Source: Anolis sagrei (taxonomy: Eukaryota; Chordata; Lepidosauria; Squamata; Anolidae). From it: a stretch of DNA of 64,000 nucleotides. Shown here in pieces: positions 36,301-48,300 of the stretch. A program made the position numbers and the translations under genes. The DNA lies in contig NC_090034.1 of NCBI RefSeq assembly GCF_037176765.1, positions 21,671,375-21,735,374 on the forward strand, read 5' to 3'. The notes beneath the pieces were generated by a model. It ran no database searches, was not told the DNA's origin, and worked only from the letters and a program-made list of their open reading frames with translations. The number at the start of each line of letters is the position of its first letter. Position 1 is the first letter of the stretch.

Positions 36301-39300
36301 TTGAGAGCTTTAGGAAAGTTAAATGCTGAACCAAGGGGACCAAGTCTGATCTGCAGCATCCCAGAGAGCTGTTGGATATGTGTGCAAGACAAAAGCACCT
36401 TTCCATTATTATTATTGACTTTATCTATATCCCACCTTTTTTCCCATGGAAACCCAAGGCATTATGTTGCTGGAAACTATGAATTAAAGAAGCTGCACAA
36501 TAACCACAATTTACATAAGGACTAAAGCGGAAGATAGGTCCCTCTGTACCCTCACACAAACCTTCCTCAAAATAGCTGGTCAGTGTGTTTTGCAAAGGCC
36601 CAGCTGCTGAAAAAACTGTCCAGTTCCAATATGAGTAGCAGGCATTAGGAAAACCATTGGAGGCCAGATAAATCTGCCTTCTGCTAAGGGACAGGACCAA
36701 ATCTTGACTAACTAATCTTGACTAATGGCGGTTCTGCAGCTTCTCTACACCAAAGACTCTGTGAAAAACTGCATGCATCCCCCTTCTAAGACCTAATCTA
36801 ATCCAGCATTAAATTAAAACACATTTGAAAACAGTATCCCTATTTCATTTCAAGATAATTCAAAATTGCAAAGAATATTAGTGTTCATATAGAGTTCTTA
36901 TTTCACTGGCTGCCCAGGGGAAGAGCTCCACAAAGTAGGTAGTTTGTGCAAATGGAAAGGAGAGGAAATAATATAGTCGAAACTTGGGATGAGCCAGTGG
37001 GATAAATGTCTGCTTATTGGTTGGTTATCTTTTCCATTATGTTTTATCTCCCTGTTTTAATAATGTTGTATCCCACTTCAAGCCACAAGGAGGGGCGGGT
37101 AATACATTTATTATTTTCATTGTTATTGTTATAATTTTCTATTGTGTTGACTGTATTTTATTATATGTATTTTAATATTATTATATTATTATATTTCACA
37201 TATGTGCTTTAACCATATTGCACTTTTAAGGAGAGGTGAGTAACAAACATATCATCATCATCATCATCATCATCCAGTCCGTGCCAAACTAGTGGACTGA
37301 TATAACCAATGCTAACATATTTCCAAGAGTTTCCTGCAAGAAAAATATTTTACAAAAGAGATCTTAGATTCTATACTGTACTACATAGTCATTCAGGAAA
37401 GATTATTGAATGGTTTCACTTTCGGTTAGAAAAAAATTGCAAGTCCCTGCTATCAAGCACTTGAGATTTTCTCAGCTTTGCTTTGACTCTGAATAATGCA
37501 CTTGGTATGAAGGGTTGCTAGGGAGAGGAGGGTCTGCTATCCACTTTGTAAAGAAAGACAATTTCCCAGCTGGAAGGAACGCCAAGGCTTCCTCCTTGCC
37601 TGCGTCCTCCCTTTGCGATTGCAGATAAACCTGAAAAGTAGGCTGAGAAGTTGGAAACAAATAGGCTGTTCATGGTCAACAATGAAGGAGAAAGATAAGC
37701 TAAAGCTGGTACATATTAGGAAAGGCTATGGACTGAGTTAGGGCCCCTATGAGAGCACAGTTCCCTTCCCAAACCTTGACTCAGAGATTAAACAGAAAAA
37801 TCTGGGGTGAAGATGTAAAGGTGATAAAAGGAAGGGAAACCCGATTTCTGAAATGTGCAAGTGTTCATTCCAAAGCACTGCTTTCTCTGCTTTAGGACTT
37901 CTTCAGTGAGCAAAGCACAACACTTTCTGCCTTGGTTGAGAAGGGCTTTCTAAACCTTGGGAAAGTGAATTTTCCAGGGCATAGAGAGGCTGCGTCACTA
38001 ATAAATACATCCTGCTCTCTTCCCAGAGCACAATGGCTGGACTGGCTGCCAGGCCCCACGGAAAACATCTGCAGCTCTGCCAAGACAGAAAGGCTCCATG
38101 ATCCATGAAGTCAAAGGGCCGGCTTCCCCTCTGGCAAATATTACCAATCTCCAACAAAAAAACCTTGCTCTGAAAAGCAGAAGGGCCTGGAGCTTAACGG
38201 GCTGAAATGGCACCACCATTAAATGCTACTTAAACCTGCGCTCACCATTAGGAAGCAGCAGGAATTCTGGCATCTGGATTCTGCCTCCATTAATGACAGG
38301 TCTCACAGCTTTCTGCGTCTCTCTGAATCACCAAGACAAGAAAATCAGGGCTTTAAATGCTCTCAGAGTTGGCCCAGATAGTCAACAGCTCCACAGGCAT
38401 CCAATACAACCTTTCTGTTCATTTTACTTCAAAGCACTTCCATATGAAGTAATTGGCACTTTATACTTGCATAATCCCCACACAGGACCAACATCTCAAC
38501 TCAATATTGTTTCTACTGCTATTAATTTTTTGATCATATTACATGACTTTGACCTTTGTGGACACAATATAAAGAATAAATATTCTGAATTGCCAGCCAG
38601 AAACTAACTGGGAATCAAATGAACATTTTCCAGAACTGAAGAGACCAGCTCAATTCTGGCAAACCCTGGCCAAGCAGCTCTGGCAGCTCAGAAAGGCAAA
38701 CTGGGTGAGATTTTGCAGCATATTTCAAAGGCATTTGTGGGCAGGATGCACTGCCTAGTTAACCTAGTCCAATAAATCTCTTTCTAGGAGGGGAGGCTTT
38801 GAGCACAGCAAGTGGGAGAACGATACCCGGCTTTACAATGTTTCTGAAAAGGTGAGAGACTTCTTTGGGGCTTTATGCACCATGGCAGTGAGATTTACAG
38901 AGTGCAAACCAGGCTTTAGGGTTGAATTTCCACAGAGGGAGGAAGAAAAAAGGAAGAAAAGGCCTTTCTTTCCCTACTCTTATACCATAGCTCTCCATTG
39001 CATTCATACAGGTACAAATTGTTACCTTCCAGATCTTACTGAAAGGCAAGTCTCATCTTCTCCCAGCATCACTGGTCATGCTGCATAAGGATGACGGGAG
39101 CTGCAGAATTCCTGAAGCCGCTTGAATCCAAGTGCTTTATTACTACATAGTTGGGGCAATTGCAGAGGACTATTTGCCTTGTCTGCAGTCACAGCCTTGA
39201 AGAGACAAGCCTTCCTTTCCGATCAATGCATCACTGCACACATTTAGAAAAAGTGAACATGCTCTTTTAGTGGTGAAAAAGTCCAAATGGCATAATTCAT

Positions 39301-42300
39301 GCCTTTGTGAGTGATGTGCCAGTCCCCCCCCCCCCCCCCCCATTTGCAGTGTCTTTTCATCTATTGTCTACATTTTTATCTGGATCTGTCTTCCCAGCAT
39401 GCCAGATGTTGGTATTTACCAGCCTTTGGGATGTTATCATTGCAAGAACCCCAATGAGCATGACGCTATCTCCAGGCAATGAAACAGGAGAGATAAGGAG
39501 AGCAAACATCCAGGCACCTGGGACGCAGGGCAGGATTCAATGCCTTGCGTACAATGAGTTTCCACGTCGTCCATCAAGACACACTGCAGGAAGGGAGACT
39601 TCCTCCTTCTGCCTTGGTCTCTTCTGCATGAAACAGGGCCCCACCAAAGGCCTGAGGATCTCAGCCAGAGAATTTCACTCTGCTTCAGCCGCTGGCTCAT
39701 CTGGGCCCTGCGTCACTGGGAGCTCCTCTCTGTTTTAAGGTTGCGTAGCAACGGGAGACACACACATACAAGAGCTCTGCGAAAGCAGCAGCAATGTCTG
39801 TCTGCCCCAAGGAACTGCGGCAGGAAGGGAGCCCATGTCAGGAACCAGGCCCCAAACAGCGACGGGTTGAGCTCTAAGAAATAATCCTTTTAAAGCCACC
39901 CAGGAACCTAATGAGGCTATCCGTTGTAATTCCAGCAGCCGCTGTAACACACACTTGCAACGCTTTTGGATCATTAACGCAGCATTCCCTCCATGGGAAT
40001 TTGGTACCAAGAAAACAAGGTTGTTTTAATCCCTACAACAACGTCGTTCAATCCCTTAATGATATATCATTTAGTACTTTGCAAACAGTGTCTCTCATCT
40101 GAGGGAAAAGGGGCTCGTTTACTGCAATGTGACAGACAGAAAACCTATGATACCTCCTTCCATGGCTATTGAGAGAACGTGCTGCACTTGTTATATATCA
40201 TCTTTTTAAACAACAATTTCTCTCTCCCCCACCTCATATTTTAAATAAAATATCACAATTAATAAACCAACCACATTTATGTATACATAAACACAGACAT
40301 GCCTAACAAACAAGTACATATTCAACTACAAAACATACATCTCTAATGACATCTAAGTCTGTATGCATATGAATATACATGTAGACACACATGTACATTA
40401 AAATGGATTTCTTGCTGCCCTTTTTTCAGTTTTTCTATAGTTTAATATTTTATATTTTATGTCCCACAAATTATTTATTTCTGCTTGTATTAATGTTGAC
40501 AAGTGTCCCAACAATGTTTATTTCCAAACCTGTACATAAAGTCTTTCCCTCAGCTATATATTGGTAAAAAAAAAATCAATTCTAAGAATGTGTCCAATGA
40601 CTTATCTCTTGACAGCATTGTTAACTTGACCATTTTTAATTTTTTTTTCTCCAGTCAGGTTATAATATAAACCCTGTGGCAACAGCATGTTTGCCCATCC
40701 TTCTGCAGCAAAGCAGCTCATGCAATGACATCAAAGTGTGACACTCATATAGTGCTGCATTGGAGTGACCTCCCATTCCTTCCTCGCATCTAGTCCTCAT
40801 CTTCCTGGTAAGCATTACACTGGATCATGTCCTGTAATTGGCTAAGAGTCAGCATTCCTAATGATAAGGATCTGCATTACTCCACCGCCTTCAGCAGTTT
40901 CATGTAGGAACAAGGGGTGGGTCCATAAACAAGGCACAAGTGTTTATATGCCATTACAAATGGCTACAAGAGATTTGAGTCGTGTCACTTCCTTCTGCAA
41001 CAGGAAGAAGCAGTTACCTCCAATGTTTATTTCATGGAGCAAAGTCAGGGATTGGAACAGGGATTTGTCACTAATTGCTTTCATAATATTACACTACACA
41101 CTACCAAACATGACTCAATTGCTCTTCCTGGCCAGTGGGTAGAAGACTGCTGGGACTTGTAATCTCAACAACATCTGCAGTTGCATGTAGGTGACACTTC
41201 TATGGGTCTAATAATGCACTTCAGCTCAATAATGACATCAAGCAGCAATTGATGTAATGGTGGAGCTGAATGGCGCTGTCCTTTGGGACATCTGAACATG
41301 CACAAGTGCTTTTCCCATGCCACCCTTCCCTGAGCAGGAATGTGCCCATTGAAAGCCTGGGTCTCAATGTTTCGCCGATTTCCTCCACACTTCTCATTTA
41401 TCTGGGGCTTTTCCTGGCCTTTGATTTCGCTGCCAGAGCACTGTTTTGCAAACGCACAACTGAACTGACTTGGTTAGTCTGCCTCTGCAAGCGAAAGGGG
41501 AGTTCCCAGCAGGCAACCCTCATTAGGCAGACTAAACAACTCTGTTTGCTGGAAATTTACCGACCAAGTCACTAACACACCCAGCCTTTGAACTCTTTCA
41601 CCCCAGAGCCTACACTTCTCCAAGGAACCTAAACTATCCAGAGTGAGAGGCAGTTCCCAGCATTCTCTAGCACAATCAGCATTACAACAGTGCTGTAAGG
41701 TGGGCACTTTCTAATAGGCAAGATGGGAAGCCACAGAGAGAGAGAGAGAGAGGGAGAGAGAGAGAGAACAAGGTCAAACCACTGTCCACCAAACCTTTTT
41801 ACAAGGAAGGCTAATACAGCTTCAGGAAGTATGAAAGGTCACCTATACAATTTCATTGTAATTGGAAGAGACAGACTTTTTGATTCATGCAGTGCTTTGT
41901 CAAAGAAGGGCTTGCCTTTCACTTGCAGGGAGGAAGCCACAGGGAGGAGGGAGCAAGCTTGTTTTCTGCTTCCTTGGAGACTAGGACGCGGAACAATGGC
42001 TTCAAACTGTAAGAGAGGAGATTCCATCTGAACACGAGGAAGAACTTCCTGACTGTGAGAGCCGTTCAGCAGTGGAACTCTTTGCCCCAGAGTGTGGTGG
42101 AGGCTCCTTCTTTGGAAGCTTTTAAACAGAGGCTGGATGGCCATCTGTCGGGGTGATTTGAATGCAATATTCCTGCTTCTTGGCAGAAGGTTGGACTGGA
42201 TGGCCCATGAGGTCTCTTCCAACTCTTTGATTCTATGATTCTATGACTCTCCATTATATACAAACCAAATGAGAGAAAGAGGAATGTTAAATATGAAGAA

Positions 42301-45300
42301 GGTGGCTAAAAGGAGTGCCCTGTTTGCTGCAGAGACAGGCATAAATGGCCTTATCTCCCAATCAAAGCCGGGTCAAATATGCAGGGCAGAAGGAGTTTCG
42401 CTCTTGGTACAGCTGAAGGAGAAGTACAACAGATCAGGAATTTAGCTCCTGCTATGCAATGGTCAAACCCTCAGGCATTTATTTCCATGACAAAACTGCG
42501 AAGGCTATTTTTTTTACTGAAATTGTTCTGTATTCTCACATCCTGAATTGTCTTCTTTGGGGGTGGGGGGAGGCAGAGGGAGGAACAAGATCCATTCCCA
42601 GACTGCATGAAAACCCAGCTCAGCAGTTTCTGCTGGAAGCAGATTCAAAACATTCCTGAGCCGATGGAAGATTAATGCACACATTAACTTCAATTTCCTC
42701 CTGCTTGGCAGTAGACTTTAACAAGACACATTCGGTCATTTAGACAACAGCAGCTCATGTTGGAAGGTGGATGAGCACATAGTTTGGGCATCAAAGTATA
42801 GCAAATGAGCTGCGAAGACCTAAAGCAATTTCCTTTCCCAAATGAAATGTGTACAGAAAAGAAAGTGATGCCTTGAATTAAATCTAGCCAACTACAAAGA
42901 GAAAAGGCAAAAAGAGTAACAATAAGAACAATGCTGGTCTATCTGACAGAGCTGTTTTGGTTGGGAGAATAAACAGGTTAAGAGCCCAAATTATCCAAGA
43001 CTTCCATACTTGAGTCTACTTTAGGGGACCCTGTTAAAACATCTGTAAGACACTTTTTTGCAGCCTCAAAAAACTCACAATCTCATAGAAAGGTAAGACT
43101 ATGTAAAAAAAAACAAACAAAAAACCCACAAACCTGGAGAGGGAATGAAAAGTTTCGAGCCCTGCTTTCAGAGCTCGAACCCAGGCACAGTTCAAGCCTG
43201 GAAAAACCATAACAGCTTCCAATTATTATTATGACATGCTGTCAGCTTCAAAGCATGCCAGGGAACACCCTTCTACCTCATCTTCAATCACCCGAGGAGC
43301 AGCGGTGCCACCAGAAACTACCATTTTAGAAACGGTTTCTGTCATCTGGAGAATGCGTCACAAGGGCAAATGGCTGGCCAAGTGCCTGGGTTCCCTCCAC
43401 CTTTCCACAGCCCTGCAAGAGCCTCTCCTGGCCAACACATTTCACCGAGAGGATGATATATATTACATGTATTAAGGTGGGTTTTTCCCTGCAGAACTGC
43501 CTGCATCCTACACAGTTTCCTAGCATCTCCCAAGGACACACCCTTGGCAAAACCTGGCTCAGCTTTCAGCAACACCAAGACTCCAAAATGTCACTGCAAT
43601 CCCTGCCCTACATCTGTAGAAAACCTTCTCCCATAAAGCAATGCCAGGATATATTTCAGAAGGGCTGGGTTTTTATTTATTTTTCAAAGTCTGGATTACA
43701 TTGAAACACATTGCTTTTTGAACAGATTGTCATTCATTCTGAGCCTTCGAAATGCTGCTTTTTCCACAATAAAGTATTTCAAAACTTTTTAAAAAAGGAG
43801 TTGGGAATTTTCAAGTTTATTTCACATATCTTCTTTCCGACCCCATTTTACTTATTCATATTTTGAGCAAAAGTGAAGTCTCGTAGTTCTCGTAAGTCAA
43901 GAGAAAAAAAGCAACATTTCCCCAAATGTTCGCACATGAGACTCAAAGTGGAAAGCACCAAGAAGTGTCACAATAATGTAACTATAAGGATTGCTTGCTT
44001 GCAAACCCAGACAAGCCATTTTAAGGGAACAGCAGGCCCATTAACGGGGCTATTTAGCAAAAGGAATGCAATGCGATAGCTCTAAGTACATGCTCTGAGG
44101 GCCTGTCATAAATTAGAGCAATAGCTGGAGATCCTCCCGTGGGACCAAAGCAAAGGTCCCAACCCCACCCAGGCACAGACGATGGCAGCCAAAGGTCACC
44201 TTCCCTCCCAGGCTCCTTCCTCCATCCACTAGCTTCTCAAGAAGCTTTTCCAGAGGCCCTTTCGAAAGAAAGAGAACACTGCTGTATGCCCTTTCCTAAA
44301 GCTGAATGGTATGAAGGTTATCTGAAATGCATAATACAGCAATTGGTGGGAGGCCCGTCTTATCTTTAGAGGTAGTATAGCTATAGAAATACATTAAGCA
44401 AACTAGTAAAGGAAGAGAGATAGTTAACAGAATAAACTATGAGCCAGGGAGATCTTGGGTCAAATCCAAGAATTCGGCAAAGCTTCAAGGAAGATACAAT
44501 TACATGTTCATCCCCTTTATCTGTATTGTTATGTGCTATCATTTTGATGCCCGACTGTAGTGGGAGCTGGAGAAAATGCCTTCTGTCTTCTTGGAAAAAT
44601 CTGTCCAGAGAGCATTTGTTTCAATGCCTTCCTGAGGCCAAGATAGTGTGACTTGCCCAAAGTCACAGAGTGGGTTTCCATTGCTAAGCAAGGATTCTGG
44701 CTTCCAGGAGTCCCAGTCCAATGTTTAAATCATTACACCAGGCCTGCTCTCAATGAGCATCAACCACAGTATCAACCACAGCAATGTTGGAGAACCACTG
44801 GAGCTATGCACGAAGCTTCAGAATACTGTAAACTGACTTATGTTTGCAGATCAAGCCTCTGAGTGACACTGCTGATGACTCAATGCTAACAAAGCGAAAT
44901 GCCACCGGTAAATCAACAGTAAATAATATCCCTGCATTTATTGTTTTGAAGCATTCAAGCTGCTTTATTTGAATTATCATACAAGAGGCCTATAAAACAC
45001 AAGAGAGAGAATTATTTCAGGCAGGTCGCCTTATTCATGGTAGAAGCAAAATCTGAACAACTTCCTGATTTGTGGCTTGCTGTGCTTGCTATGCTATTTC
45101 CAGGGCAGGGATAAATCAAAGCATCCTGAGCCAACACATTTCTTCCTTCCCCAAAGTTTAGGTTTTTGTTACTTAATTGTTTATCAGCCCTGTGATCTGT
45201 GGTGTCTGAAGGTAGGAAAACACAACATGCTCTCCAATACTGTAAAAGCAAGAAAAAGGCGAAAATAAAGTCCCACACCACACAATATCAGTGCATCACA

Positions 45301-48300
45301 GACTATTTTCATTCACTTTATCAGTGCACTGCTGCAATGGTGTCTACATGGAGATGCCTTTAAATGACATAAATGCCTTACTGCAACTGTAACTTGGAGA
45401 GATGTTATCACCTTAAGGCAGAATACAAATGAAATGGGCAAACAAACGTACTCACTGCCACTTGGTATGTTTTTATCACAACTTTCCATCTTGCAGACCA
45501 GAGACAAGTTGTGTTATCAGTTTTGCAAATAACACATTGGGCAGTTTGACAACAAATGTATTGGCCTTTTCAGAAGACATTCCTTTTATTGAGTTGGAAT
45601 GCTATACACAGAGCTCAAGCCAACTTCGAAACACTTTGTGAGGTGAACATTTGTTGATAAGAGAAACAAGTCGTATGGTGAACACTTTCAGAATCATCAT
45701 GCACATCATTCCAGAGGCTGAGAAGAGGGACAAACATTTACACTACTCCCTTATTTTGCAATACTATGGTTAATATACACTCGCTTCCCCTTTTATAGTA
45801 TAAAGATTAGTTATGAGTTAAAAGAGTGGCCCACACACAGCCCACCTAAAACTTCAGCCATGAAAGGTCAAGCCAAACATGCTTTAAATCAGAAACACAG
45901 AAGTAAATTACTTGAAGTAATATCTATTACAACTAAGGAAAGTTTCAGGATGAAGTTGGCAATTGCTTCCATTGACAGATCACTGTTCTTAGTCTTATAT
46001 TGCTCAATATCTCAATAATAATTTGCAAATTAAAGTAACTAAAAAGCAATGCTTCACTCTCAAAACACTGAGAAAGATCAATACCTTTATTGAAATAGTG
46101 AGCATCGATTTTCTTTTCAAACTGCAATCTTCATAATATTGGGGGGGGGGCTTGGGAGCATCCATACTGCTGACTTAATGCAGTTTAATGTCACATTAAA
46201 CACTGTGACTGGATGCTATATTATTTCTTTTCTCAAATGAAACTCTAAGCAATCTGTTGGTGTTTAAATAAAGCAAGAATAGGACAAACTTCTTTGTGAC
46301 CAGTGCCTCTGACTCCACAAAGAGGCCAAGCCTTTCACAACATTTTCATTTGTTTCTGTAAGAAAACCTAATTATGTATATATCATTACAACTTGAGGTG
46401 TAAGGTTGCTGCAAAAGGAAGAGGAACCTCTTCGAAAAGCTAAAAAGTTCCTGGTTTTATTGTGACCTCTGTCCTTATTCATGTCAGTTTTTAAAACGTC
46501 ATGAAAGAATTACTAATACTATTAACATGTACCACAAGTCCGTTGCTAACAGCAACAACAACAATAGATGTCATCCTTTTAAGTGTCATTAATGATTACA
46601 TGCATAGCAAAAGCAATAATAATAACATCAAATATAAGAAGAAACAAGACAGAGTACATGCAAAGTGCCCCAATTTTGCTACTGCTTTGGCTGAGGATCT
46701 TCACCAGAAAAAAGAAGTTGCTTCAGACACCTCAATTCCCAAAGTCCAGTGTCTCACAGAGTTGAAAAGGACTACAAAGTCCATTTAATCCAACCCCATT
46801 CTGCTGCTTGGTACATATTCCCCTATCCAACAGCACCTCTAGCCAAGATGTTTAGGTAGGACCCCCTTCCTTTCAAACTGAATGTATTTTTGTGTCCTTG
46901 TCTCTTTACTAGGAATCCCAAAGGCAATCTGCTTCTGCCAGGAAGACACATTTCACTCCACATTCTCTTGTCCAACAGCTTTTACAGCCAAGATGTTCCT
47001 CTCAATGTTTATTCAGAATCTCTTTCCTTTCAACTTGAATCTATTTATCTCTGGATAGAATCACAAAGTTGGGGCACCCAAGGTTCCTCTAGTTCAGGGG
47101 TCCTCAAACTTTTTAAACCGGGGGCCAGTTTACTGTCCCTCAGACTGATGGAGGGCCGGACTATAGTTTTTTTTAAAAAAAAAAATCAATTGAAAAATTC
47201 CTCTGCACATTGCACATATCTTATTTTGCTGTGTGGAAGGTCCCTTAGAGGGGGTTCTTTCTAGCCCTCTTTAGGCAGTAATTCCAGGAGCAGAGAATGG
47301 GAAATCTTCCTATTTCTAGTCTGACCAAAAATCTGGCTACCAGTATTTAAAAAACTCTAAAATTATAACTGTAAATAAAGAACAACACTCAAACACAGGG
47401 GAACTCCAGACAAGAAACAATCAGAGCCAGCTAATCATCTCTCAACAAAGGATTCTCCCTAAAAACTGTCAGGCTATGAAATGGCAATCAAGGTGGCCAA
47501 TTGAAACATTCATACCTACCTCTAACAGACAAGAGTTCTTTCTCCCACCCTGGATATTCCACAATTTTCCTGGTTAAAGGTTTTCCTCTGACATGAAGTC
47601 CAGTCGTGTCTGACTCTGTGGTGCTCATCTACATTTCTAAGTCGAAGAGCCAGCGTTGTCCATAGACATCTCCAAGGTCATGTGGCCAGCATGACTGCAT
47701 GTAGCGCCTGGGCAGCCTCCCTTGGCTGGCTCACGCTGTTCATCAGGCCTGAAGGATAGCTTGAGCCTGCCAAGGGAGGAGCAGGCCCGCGCGGCCTACT
47801 TGTGAGTAAAGCACCTCGCGAGGTGCTTTACTCGCAAGTAGACCACGCTGAGCAGCCTCCCTTGGCTGGCTCACGCGGCCTACTTGTGAGTAAAGCACCT
47901 CGCGAGGTGCTTTACTCGCGAGTAGACCGTGCGGAGCAGCCTCCCTTGGCTGGCTCACACTGTCCGTCAGGCCCAATGGACAGCGTGAGCCTGCCAAGGG
48001 AGGAGCAGGCCCGCACGGCCTACTTGTGAGTAAAGCACTTCGCGAGGTGCTTTACTCGTGAGTAGACCATGTGGAGCAGCATCCTTGGCCGGCTCACGCT
48101 GTCCATCGGGCCCCATGGACAGCGTGAGCCAGCCAACGGAGGGGCACTGTGTGTGGGAGGGGGGGCGTTCCTCCTCCGCGGGCCGGATCGGGGCCCTTGG
48201 CGGGCCGGAAGTGGCCCGCGGGCCGTAGTTTGGGGACCCCTGCTCTAGTTCATCCCTTCAGGTAAGAAGTCACCACTTGGCCCATATTCTTCTGTCCAAT

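Noticed and set aside
39324-39341. Run of 18 C as a special element
   Set aside because: A plain homopolymer, likely of uncertain length, with no associated structure.
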